11,456 nucleotides of DNA, taken from the NCBI GenBank assembly GCA_025458985.1, contig JALORM010000110.1, forward strand, positions 1 through 11,456, in the 5' to 3' direction. The notes beneath the pieces were generated by a model that made no database searches, had not been told where the DNA came from, and worked only from the letters and a program-made list of their open reading frames with translations. The translations under genes and the position numbers were made by a program. This document shows, piece by piece, positions 1 through 6,072 of the stretch; positions within the stretch are counted from its first letter, which is position 1; every line of letters begins with the position of its first letter. This stretch comes from Paracoccaceae bacterium. GTDB lineage: Bacteria; Pseudomonadota; Alphaproteobacteria; Rhodobacterales; Rhodobacteraceae.

Positions 1-268
1 CTGTCAGCAGCCGCTGCCGCAGCAGCCGGGTGTTCGATCGCGGGCTGTCCTCGGGCACCCAGCGCTCGTCGCTGAGAAACACCGCGATCCGCGGCCAGTC
101 CAGATCCACCCCCGACAGCACGTCGAAGATGGGCCCGGGCGTGGTGCCCCCCGGCACGCAGAACGACGCCGTCTCGTGCGTCAGCAGCACCGACTTCAGC
201 TCGCTCGCCAGCGTGTCGGCCAGGTCCATCATCATCAGTTCCCTGTCGGGATACTCGACGAATCTCAT
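1..268 (-). CDS. pgl: 6-phosphogluconolactonase, N-terminal part (runs off left edge)
   Basis: Hydrolyses 6-phosphogluconolactone to 6-phosphogluconate, the step after glucose-6-phosphate dehydrogenase, in the cytoplasm. The first 89 residues are visible. They contain the family's phosphate-binding loop PGGTTP (about residues 39-44) and the block SDERWVP (about 66-72), followed by a SPRSN-type stretch, as in bacterial Pgl/DevB proteins. The start ATG (266-268) overlaps the zwf stop codon as ATGA, so the two genes are almost certainly translationally coupled in one mRNA. The catalytic C-terminal two thirds lie outside the window. In related bacteria pgi often follows, which cannot be checked here. 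The identification is firm because the motifs and the zwf neighbour agree. Confidence 0.93.
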   Translation of the reverse strand, partial: MRFVEYPDRELMMMDLADTLASELKSVLLTHETASFCVPGGTTPGPIFDVLSGVDLDWPRIAVFLSDERWVPEDSPRSNTRLLRQRLLT

Positions 269-1719
269 TCCCGGATCTCCCGCCAGCGGCGCGCATCGCG
301 GTGCATCAGGATCTGCGCCTCCTCGGGGCCGGTGGTCCCGGCATCATAGGGGCACGGGCGGTCGCCCCGCTCCTCCCATCCGCGGATCACCGGATCGGCC
401 CAGGCCCAGGCCGCCTCGACCTCGTCGCCGCGCATGAACAGCGTCTGGTTGCCGCGGATGACGTCCATGATCAGCCTCTCGTAGGCATCGGGAATGTCCG
501 CGCCGTTCTCGCCCAGGGCCTCGGCGAACGACATGTCGAGAGGCACCTCCACCAGACGCATGCCCCCCGGCCCCGGTTCCTTGATGGTGACGCGCAGCGT
601 CATCCCCTCGTTCGGCTGGAGCTTGATCGCCAGCACGTTGCCACGGCGGTTCTCCTGCGGGCCGAAGATCGAATGCGGCGGGTCCTTGAACACGACCGCG
701 ATCTCGGAGGCGCGCGCCTTCAGCTTCTTGCCGGTCCGCAGGTAGAACGGCGTGCCCTTCCAGCGCCAGTTCGACACATGCAGCCTCAGCGCGATGAAGC
801 TTTCGGTCAGGCTGGCGGGGTTCTCGGCATCCTCGCGGTAGCCCGGGTCCTTGCCTCTCGCCTGGTACTGGCCGCGCACGATCTCGTCCGGCAGAACCGG
901 GTCGAGCGCCCGGATCACCTTCAGCTTCTCGTCGCGCACCGCGTCGGGGTCGAAATGCGCGGGCGGCTCCATCGCGATCAGGCACAGAAGCTGCATCAGG
1001 TGGTTCTGCACCATGTCGCGCATCGCGCCCGACTTGTCGTAGTAGGCGCCGCGTCCGCCCACCCCCACCGTCTCGGCGACCGTGATCTGGATGTGGTCGA
1101 CGTACTGGGCATTCCAGAGCGGCTCGAACAGCATGTTGCCGAAGCGCACCGCCATCAGGTTCTGGACCGTCTCCTTGCCCAGGTAGTGGTCGATCCGGTA
1201 GATCTGCCCCTCGTGGAAATGCTCGGCCAGCGTAGCGTTGAGCGCCTTGGCACTGGCCAGATCGTGGCCGAAGGGCTTCTCGACGACGATCCGGCAGGTC
1301 TCGCAGGCGATGCCGCGGTTGTGCAGCCGTTCCGCAAGCGGGCCGAACAGTGCGGGCGCGACCGAGAAGTAGAAGGCCTGCACCACATCCCTGCGCGTTG
1401 CCTGCTTCAGCCGGTCCCAGCCGTCCTCGCCGGTCGCGTCGATCGCCACGTAGGACAGCCGCTTCAGGAAGGCCTCGATCGCCTTCTTGTCCTGCCGGGC
1501 CTTCGACACGAACTCGCCGATCGCCTCGCGGATCATCGCGCGGTACTCGGCATCGCTCATCTCGGACCGTGCGGCAGCGATGACGCGGGCGTCTTCGGGC
1601 ATCTGGCCGGCCAGGAATCGGCGGTACAGCCCCGGCAGGATCTTGCGCCGCGCCAGGTCACCGGTGCCGCCGAAGATCACGAGGTCGAAGGGATCGACCG
1701 GAATGACACGAGAGACCAT
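265..1719 (-). CDS. zwf: Glucose-6-phosphate 1-dehydrogenase
   Basis: Oxidises glucose 6-phosphate to 6-phosphogluconolactone with reduction of NAD(P)+, feeding the Entner-Doudoroff and pentose phosphate routes. The protein has 484 residues, normal for the family. The N-terminal Rossmann fold carries GGTGDLA (17-23; GASGDL in many homologues) and EKPFGHD (147-153). The substrate signature RIDHYLGKE is at 175-183 (His178). The motif RDMVQNH (234-240) supplies the expected catalytic His240. The start at 1719 is supported by an AGAGGAAAG ribosome site 5-10 bases upstream. The gene leads a zwf-pgl operon (ATGA overlap). A perfect 16-bp palindrome lies 28 bases before the start codon and is a likely repressor site. 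No missing segments were noticed. Confidence 0.97.
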   Translation of the reverse strand: MVSRVIPVDPFDLVIFGGTGDLARRKILPGLYRRFLAGQMPEDARVIAAARSEMSDAEYRAMIREAIGEFVSKARQDKKAIEAFLKRLSYVAIDATGEDGWDRLKQATRRDVVQAFYFSVAPALFGPLAERLHNRGIACETCRIVVEKPFGHDLASAKALNATLAEHFHEGQIYRIDHYLGKETVQNLMAVRFGNMLFEPLWNAQYVDHIQITVAETVGVGGRGAYYDKSGAMRDMVQNHLMQLLCLIAMEPPAHFDPDAVRDEKLKVIRALDPVLPDEIVRGQYQARGKDPGYREDAENPASLTESFIALRLHVSNWRWKGTPFYLRTGKKLKARASEIAVVFKDPPHSIFGPQENRRGNVLAIKLQPNEGMTLRVTIKEPGPGGMRLVEVPLDMSFAEALGENGADIPDAYERLIMDVIRGNQTLFMRGDEVEAAWAWADPVIRGWEERGDRPCPYDAGTTGPEEAQILMHRDARRWREIRE

Positions 1720-1747
1720 CGGGGCTTTCCTCTGCCGCGCGCGCCCT

Positions 1748-1763
1748 GCGTTAGCGCTAACGC
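1748..1763. promoter_or_regulatory. Perfect 16-bp palindrome, likely LacI-family operator of zwf-pgl
   Basis: GCGTTAGCGCTAACGC is identical to its reverse complement. It lies in the 104-bp gap between zwf and the ureohydrolase gene, 28 bases upstream of the zwf ATG. The central A-CG-T core with TTAGCGCTAA flanks has the form of LacI-family operators. In Rhodobacter the LacI-family regulator CceR controls Entner-Doudoroff genes including zwf, so a CceR-type site is my inference. The exact CceR consensus was not checked. Confidence 0.6.
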
Positions 1764-1790
1764 CGCCGCTTTAGCCGAAGTCGCCCCGGC

Positions 1791-1818
1791 AGTCTAGCAT
1801 CGGGGCGCAGGGCGGCAA
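1791..1818 (-). promoter_or_regulatory. Candidate sigma-70 type promoter for zwf
   Basis: On the minus strand TTGCCG (1813-1818) and TAGACT (1791-1796) are separated by 16 bases. Each matches the consensus hexamer at 4 of 6 positions. Transcription would begin near 1784 and place the palindrome at 1748-1763 just downstream of the start, where a bound repressor could block elongation. This is a weak match in GC-rich DNA. Confidence 0.3.
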
Positions 1819-1823
1819 GCGGG

Positions 1824-2677
1824 CTAGGCCATCGCGCAGAGAAGCTCGAACAGGATCGAGGCGCCAAGCCAGGCCGTCGTGCCGGCCGGATCGAACGGGG
1901 GCGAGACCTCGACAAGGTCGGCGCCCGCGATCCTGACCCCGGCAAGGCCCCGCACCACCTCCAGCGCCTGGAACGAGGTCGGCCCGCCCACTTCGGGGGT
2001 GCCGGTGCCGGGCGCGAATGCGGGGTCGACGAAGTCGATGTCGTAGCTCACGTAGGTCTCGCCCGAGCCGGCGATGGCACGCGCCTCGGCCATCACGTCG
2101 GCGATGCCCCGGTCGAACAGCTCCTCGATGCGCACGATGCGGATGCCATGGGCACGCGCGAAGTCGAGGTCGGCATTGTCGTAGGCGGTGCCGCGGATGC
2201 CGATCTGGATCATCCGCGCAGGGTCCAGAAGCCCCTCCTCCACCGCCACGCGGAACGGGTTGCCATGGGTCAGCGTCGTCCCGCCCCAGTAGGCGGGAAA
2301 GAGGTCGGTATGGCTGTCGAAGTGGATGAGGCCCAGCGGCGACCCCTTCGCGATCCCGCGCAGCACCGGCAGGGTGCAGAGGTGGTCCCCGCCCACGGCC
2401 AGCGGCCGGACGCCGCGCGCCTTCAGGCCCGCGAAGTACCGACATCGCCCAGGTCGGCAATGCGCCGGGCCTCGAAGGGGCGCAGGCCCGTCACCGGATG
2501 CTGCGCCCGGATCATGGTCGAGGCGTCACGCAGCGCCCGCGGCGCATGCCGTGCTCCGGGCCGGTTCGAGGTACCGCCGTCCCAGGGCAGCCCGACCAGA
2601 CCGATCTCGACCTCGCCCGCCCGCGGGTGCCCCTCGGGCACATGGGGAAGGCGCATGAAGGTCGGGATGTCGCTCAT
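1824..2677 (-). pseudogene. speB: Agmatinase/ureohydrolase family gene with internal deletion and frameshift
   Basis: Arginase/agmatinase family enzymes split a guanidino compound into urea and an amine with a two-manganese centre. The N-terminal part (2677 to about 2441, residues 1-79) has the PWDGGTSNRPGARH block and ends in ADLGDV. The other part resumes in another frame at about 2438 (YFAGLKARG...) and carries all metal-binding motifs: GGDH, HFDSHTDL, and SYDIDFVDPAF followed by PGTGTPE-GG. Family members normally have some 15-18 residues between these parts (a PIN..-type stretch plus a helix); that block is missing. The original frame stops at a TGA 11 bases after the junction. GAGGAG lies 5 bases before the ATG at 2677. 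It follows the mgtC-like gene by 56 bp, probably in the same transcript. Exact substrate (agmatine or another guanidino acid) is uncertain. The lesion could be real or an assembly error. Confidence 0.85.
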
Positions 2678-2733
2678 GGCTGCTCCTCGGCGCGCCCCGG
2701 CACCCTAGAAGGCCGCGACGCGAATGTCACCGC

Positions 2734-3426
2734 TCAGGCCTCGTCCAGCACCTGCCATTGCACGCGCGCCAGGCCGGGCTCTGCCGCAAGCCGGGCGACG
2801 GCCTGCTCGACCACCCCGTCCAGAAGGCCCTCGCCCGACACCGTCGCCGTCAGCTCGACCCCCTCGCGACCCTCGGTCCGCCCGATCTCGGACAGATGCA
2901 TCCCGCCCAGGCTCAGCGTGCGCAGCATGAGCGCCCGGGCCTCCGCCTCGCCTCCGGAGGCGCAGACCACCATGACGCGATACTGGCGCGGAACCGGAAG
3001 GCCCGCCTTCGTCGTCGCCTTCAGAAACTTCACCAGTGGCCTGAGCCCGAGGTTGATGAACACCACGAACCCCGTCAGCAGTGCCGCCAGGGGCAGCGCA
3101 CCGCCCCCGGCCATCATGCCCACCGCTGCCGAGCACCAGAGCGTCGCCGCGGTATTGAGCCCGTGCACATTGAATCCGTCGCGGAAGATGATGCCCGCGC
3201 CGAGGAACCCGATGCCCGACACGATCTGCGCGGCCACCCGCGTCGGGCTTACCTCGTCGGGATAGAGGGTCGAGAAGAGAACGAAGGCCGCCGCCCCCAG
3301 GGCGACCAGGGCATTGGTCCTGAGTCCGGCCATCCGCTGCCTGACCTGCCGCTCCGATCCGATGAGCGCGCCGCAGAGCACGGCCGTCCCCAGGTTGACG
3401 GCCGCAGTCTCGAGACCGACCGGCAT
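2734..3426 (-). CDS. MgtC/SapB family inner-membrane protein
   Basis: MgtC-family proteins are inner-membrane proteins linked to growth in low magnesium and, in pathogens, to survival in macrophages and modulation of the F1Fo ATP synthase. The 230-residue protein has about five hydrophobic segments (near 10-24, 39-54, 65-82, 94-108 and 109-127). Family motifs are visible: G-ERQ (23-27), GLRTNALVALGAA (34-46) and GIGFLGAG-I (71-79), with an asparagine-rich NVHGLNTAAT block at 86-95. Residues from about 145 form a soluble, ACT-like C-terminal domain as in full-length MgtC. GGGAGG lies about 5 bases before the ATG. It starts 24 bp after the HNH gene, which suggests one operon. Whether it acts in magnesium adaptation here is inference from the family. 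Confidence 0.9.
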   Translation of the reverse strand: MPVGLETAAVNLGTAVLCGALIGSERQVRQRMAGLRTNALVALGAAAFVLFSTLYPDEVSPTRVAAQIVSGIGFLGAGIIFRDGFNVHGLNTAATLWCSAAVGMMAGGGALPLAALLTGFVVFINLGLRPLVKFLKATTKAGLPVPRQYRVMVVCASGGEAEARALMLRTLSLGGMHLSEIGRTEGREGVELTATVSGEGLLDGVVEQAVARLAAEPGLARVQWQVLDEA

Positions 3427-3450
3427 CGGCGCCTCCCGGATGCGGAGCCT

Positions 3451-4035
3451 TCAGGCCTCCAGTTCCGCATCCCAGTACAGGAAATCCACCCAGCTGTCGT
3501 GCAGGTGGTTGGGCGGAAAACGCCGCCCGACATTGCGCAGTTCCTCGGGAGAAGGCTGACGCGGGGACCGGCGCAGCGACAGCCCCGAGGCGCGCAGGCT
3601 CTTCGAGCCCTTCCTGAGGTTGCACGAGGCGCAGGCCGCGACGACATTCTCCCAACTCGTGATCCCGCCGCGGGCGCGGGGCACCACATGATCGAAGGTC
3701 AGGTCGCCCTTCGCGCCGCAGTACTGGCAGCAGAACTCGTCGCGCAGGAACAGGTTGAACCGGGTGAAGGCAACGCGCTTCTGCGGCTTCACGTATTCCT
3801 TCAGCACCACGACCGACGGGATGCGGATCGTCGTGGTGGGGCTCCGCACGACCTGGTCGTACTCGGCGATGATCGTGACCCGGTCGAGGAAGGCGGCCTT
3901 CACCGCCTCCTGCCAGGGCCAGATCGAAAGCGGGTAGTAGCTCAGCGGGCGGTAGTCGGCATTCAGCACCAGCGCGGGATGCTGCCGCGCCCCGGCCGGC
4001 TCGCGCACGAAGGCTGTCCTGAAATCGCCATCCAT
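3451..4035 (-). CDS. HNH endonuclease
   Basis: A 194-residue HNH nuclease of the kind common as a single chromosomal gene in alphaproteobacteria, annotated as HNH endonuclease with no settled role. The N-terminal half (20-95) is the family-specific region beginning ALVLNADYRPLSYYPLSIWP. The HNH domain follows: zinc knuckle C103-x2-C106, the DHVVPRARGG block with D115 and H116, the WEN block (128-130), then C135-x2-C138 with NLRKG. All expected residues are present. I chose ATG 4035 because conservation begins there and a GAGG lies about 12 bases upstream; the frame stays open back to 4173 but that part has no family character. It heads an apparent operon with the MgtC-like and agmatinase genes. 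The substrate (DNA repair, restriction or other) is unknown. Confidence 0.88.
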   Translation of the reverse strand: MDGDFRTAFVREPAGARQHPALVLNADYRPLSYYPLSIWPWQEAVKAAFLDRVTIIAEYDQVVRSPTTTIRIPSVVVLKEYVKPQKRVAFTRFNLFLRDEFCCQYCGAKGDLTFDHVVPRARGGITSWENVVAACASCNLRKGSKSLRASGLSLRRSPRQPSPEELRNVGRRFPPNHLHDSWVDFLYWDAELEA

Positions 4036-4107
4036 GGGTGAAACCGTCCTCGCCCTGCCTGCCTCTCTCGAGCCACCAGAGCGGGAGCCCCGCTCCAGCA
4101 TATGGCA

Positions 4108-4135
4108 ACTATATCTGGCGTCCGCGACCTTGCAA
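4108..4135 (-). promoter_or_regulatory. Candidate promoter for the HNH-mgtC-agmatinase transcript
   Basis: On the minus strand TTGCAA (4130-4135) and TATAGT (4108-4113) are 16 bases apart, matching the consensus hexamers at 4/6 and 5/6. It lies in the 131-bp gap between the divergent HNH and VOC genes, in an unusually AT-rich patch for this window, about 70 bases before the HNH ATG. Confidence 0.45.
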
Positions 4136-4166
4136 GCCCCGCAATCTGCGGTAGGCTTGCGTCCAG

Positions 4167-4625
4167 ATGGCACATCCGGGTGACAGCGACGTGACGCCCC
4201 GGCCGCTGGCCGGCATCCTCGAGGCCGCGCTCTACGCCGCCGACCTCGACGCAGCCGAGACGTTCTACGGCGGGCTTCTGGGGCTCGAGCGGATCGCGCG
4301 TGCCGGCAACCGCCATGTCTTCTTCCGCGTCGGCGATACGATCCTTCTGGTATTCAATCCTGCCGAGACCGAGCAGCCGGGCACCAACCCTGACCTGCCC
4401 GTGCCGCCGCACGGGGCGCGCGGGCCTGGGCATCTGTGCTTTTCGGCGACGGCGGACGCGCTCGATGACATCGCACGGCATCTTGCAGCGTCCGGCGTCG
4501 CGATCGAGGCCGACTTCCGCTGGCCGAACGGGGCCCGGTCGGTCTATGTCCGCGATCCCGCCGGAAATTCTGTCGAGTTCGCCGAGCCGCGCCTCTGGGC
4601 GCCGCCTGCCGACCCCGCGCCCTAG
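4167..4625 (+). CDS. VOC-fold (glyoxalase/bleomycin resistance-like) protein
   Basis: A 152-residue single vicinal-oxygen-chelate protein. Two beta-alpha-beta-beta-beta modules can be followed: ILEAALYAADLDAAETFYGG at 17-36 and PGHLCFSATADALDDIARHL at 87-106. The second ends in YVRDPAGNSVEF (127-138), the classical VOC ending. Likely metal ligands are His89 and Glu137, with Glu19 at the position that is often His in glyoxalase I or fosfomycin enzymes. Such proteins include lyases, dioxygenases and antibiotic-binding proteins; the reaction here cannot be told. ATG 4167 is taken as start; GTG 4191 is an alternative, since conservation begins near residue 13. It diverges from the HNH gene, and its TAG stop shares CTAG with the stop of the convergent ketoacyl synthase gene. 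Confidence 0.85.
   Translation: MAHPGDSDVTPRPLAGILEAALYAADLDAAETFYGGLLGLERIARAGNRHVFFRVGDTILLVFNPAETEQPGTNPDLPVPPHGARGPGHLCFSATADALDDIARHLAASGVAIEADFRWPNGARSVYVRDPAGNSVEFAEPRLWAPPADPAP
4622..4625. other. CTAG shared by two convergent stop codons
   Basis: The plus-strand VOC gene ends in TAG at 4623-4625 and the minus-strand ketoacyl synthase ends in TAG read from 4624-4622. The genes therefore overlap tail to tail by four bases, with no room for a dedicated terminator between them. Confidence 0.9.
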
Positions 4626-5762
4626 ACCCGCCGCAGCGCCAGAACGGCGTTCAGCCCGCCGAAGGCGAAGGCGTTCGACAGCACGGCCGTGACCTTCGCC
4701 TCGCGCGCCACGTTCGGCACCACGTCCAGCGCGCATTCGGGGTCCGGCTCCTCGTAGCCGATGGTCGGCGCGATCACGCCCTCGCGCAGCGCAAGGATGC
4801 AGGCCAGCAGCTCGACCGCGCCGGTCCCGCCGATCAGGTGGCCGTGCATCGACTTGGTGGACGAGATCATCAGCCGGTCGGCGTGCTGCCCGAAGGCATG
4901 GGCGACGGCAGCGCATTCGGTCTTGTCGTTGGCGGCCGTCCCGGTGCCGTGGGCGTTGATGTAGCCCACCTCCTCGGGGTTGAGCCGCGCATCCCGCAAG
5001 GCCCCAGTGATCGCCCGTTCCGCCCCCTGTGCCGAGGGCATGACGATGTCGCCCGCGTCCGAGGTCATGGCGAAGCCCACCACCTCGGCCAGGATCTCGG
5101 CGCCGCGCTTCCGGGCATGCTCCATCTCCTCGAAGACGAAGATGGCCGCCCCCTCTCCCTGCACCATGCCGTTGGCCGAAGCACAGCATCGACTCCGATC
5201 CGCCCGTCACCATCACCGGCGCCGCGCCCGACCGGACCAGCCAGAAGGCCTGGCCCATCGCGTGGTTGGAACTGGCGCAGGCGGTGGCGACCGTGAAGCT
5301 CGGCCCCCTCAGGTTCCACTCCATGCTCACATGGCTGGCCGCCGCGTTGTTCATCAGCTTGGGCACCACGAAGGGGTGGACGCGGTTCTTCCCCTCCTCG
5401 TAGACCGTGCGGTAGTTCTCGTCCCAGGTGTTGACACCACCTGCGGCGGTCCCCAGCACCACGCCCGCAGAGGCGGCCAGCGGATCCTCGAAGCTCAGTC
5501 CCGACTGCTCGATCGCCTGGCGCGCGGCCAGAAGCGTGAACTGCGTGAACTTGTCGTAAAGCGCGATCTGCTGGCGGTTGAAATGCGCCTCCGGGTCCCA
5601 GCCATGCACTTGCCCGCCGATCCGGATCGCCAGCCGATCGACATCGCGGAAGTCGAGCTCGCTGATCCCGCAGCGGCCTTCGCGGAAGGCGTTGCAGGTC
5701 TCGGCGACGGTCAGCCCCAGTGCATTGACCGTGCCCGCCCCGGTGATGACGACGCGCTTCAC
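4622..5762 (-). pseudogene. FabF-like beta-ketoacyl-ACP synthase with internal deletion and frameshift
   Basis: KAS II-type enzymes condense an acyl group with malonyl-ACP. The first segment (from GTG 5762, GAGG 8 bases upstream) runs from VKRVVITGAGTVNALG through the nucleophile in TACASSNHA (Cys162) to GGSESMLCFG (188-196). The second segment, in another frame from about 5173, starts NGMVQGEGA and has both active-site histidines (NAHGTGT and KSMHGHLIGGTGA) and the NAFAFGG ending. The roughly 23 residues that join these parts in homologues (a KAWEGLR...CRPFS type stretch) are absent, and the length (1141 bases) is not a multiple of three. A 71-base loss would fit. Without correction the first frame stays open for some 400 further codons, to 3963. 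The gene follows the acyl carrier protein gene by 10 bp and belongs to the lpxD cluster. The cause, real mutation or assembly error, is open. Confidence 0.87.
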
Positions 5763-5772
5763 CCCTGCGGCC

Positions 5773-6039
5773 TCATCCGTGCTGTTCGGCGACGAGCCCT
5801 TCCACCGCCGCCACGATGGCCGCGACCGAGGAAATGTCGAAGGCGCCGTCCTGCGGGTTGTTGGCGTTGAACGGGACCTGGATGTCGAAGGCCTCCTCGA
5901 TGGCGAAGATCGACTCGACAAGCCCGAGGCTGTCTATCCCCAGCTCTTCCAGCGTCGACTCAAGCTTCACGTCGGACACCTCCAGCACCGCCTGTTCGGC
6001 GATGATGCGGATCACCCTGTCCCTCACGCTTTCGGCCAT
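5773..6039 (-). CDS. Acyl carrier protein, lpxD-linked
   Basis: An 88-residue acidic acyl carrier protein. The phosphopantetheine attachment motif is GIDSLG with Ser37, followed by the recognition helix (LVESIFAIEEAFDIQVP, 40-56). It differs from housekeeping AcpP, which usually has DSLDTVELVMALEEEF. The FAIEEAF-I--P pattern recalls special ACPs such as rhizobial AcpXL, which carries very-long-chain acyl groups to lipid A, but it is shorter at the C-terminus. It sits between lpxD (33 bp upstream, with CAGGAAG about 7 bases before the ATG) and a FabF-like synthase 10 bp downstream. The inferred role is to carry a special acyl chain made by that synthase, perhaps for lipid A. Which acyl chain cannot be told from sequence. 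Confidence 0.9.
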   Translation of the reverse strand: MAESVRDRVIRIIAEQAVLEVSDVKLESTLEELGIDSLGLVESIFAIEEAFDIQVPFNANNPQDGAFDISSVAAIVAAVEGLVAEQHG

Positions 6040-6072
6040 CGCCCGTCTTCCTGCCCCCCGGTCCGCGCCCGT

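Noticed and set aside
301..1797. Open frame of about 498 codons on the plus strand opposite zwf
   Set aside because: Its protein is rich in R, H, L and V in the pattern of an antisense shadow of a GC-rich gene, with no known motif; zwf on the other strand is unmistakable.
2437..2441. Programmed ribosomal frameshifting as explanation of the agmatinase frame change
   Set aside because: No slippery heptamer or downstream structure is evident, and conserved residues are missing at the same point, which frameshifting would not explain.
2758..4041. Plus-strand open frame of about 427 codons opposite the mgtC-like and HNH genes
   Set aside because: Spans two real minus-strand genes and their gap; composition is a typical shadow.
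5171..5177. Programmed frameshifting in the FabF-like gene
   Set aside because: A block of about 23 conserved residues is absent at the junction, so a shift alone would not yield a normal enzyme.
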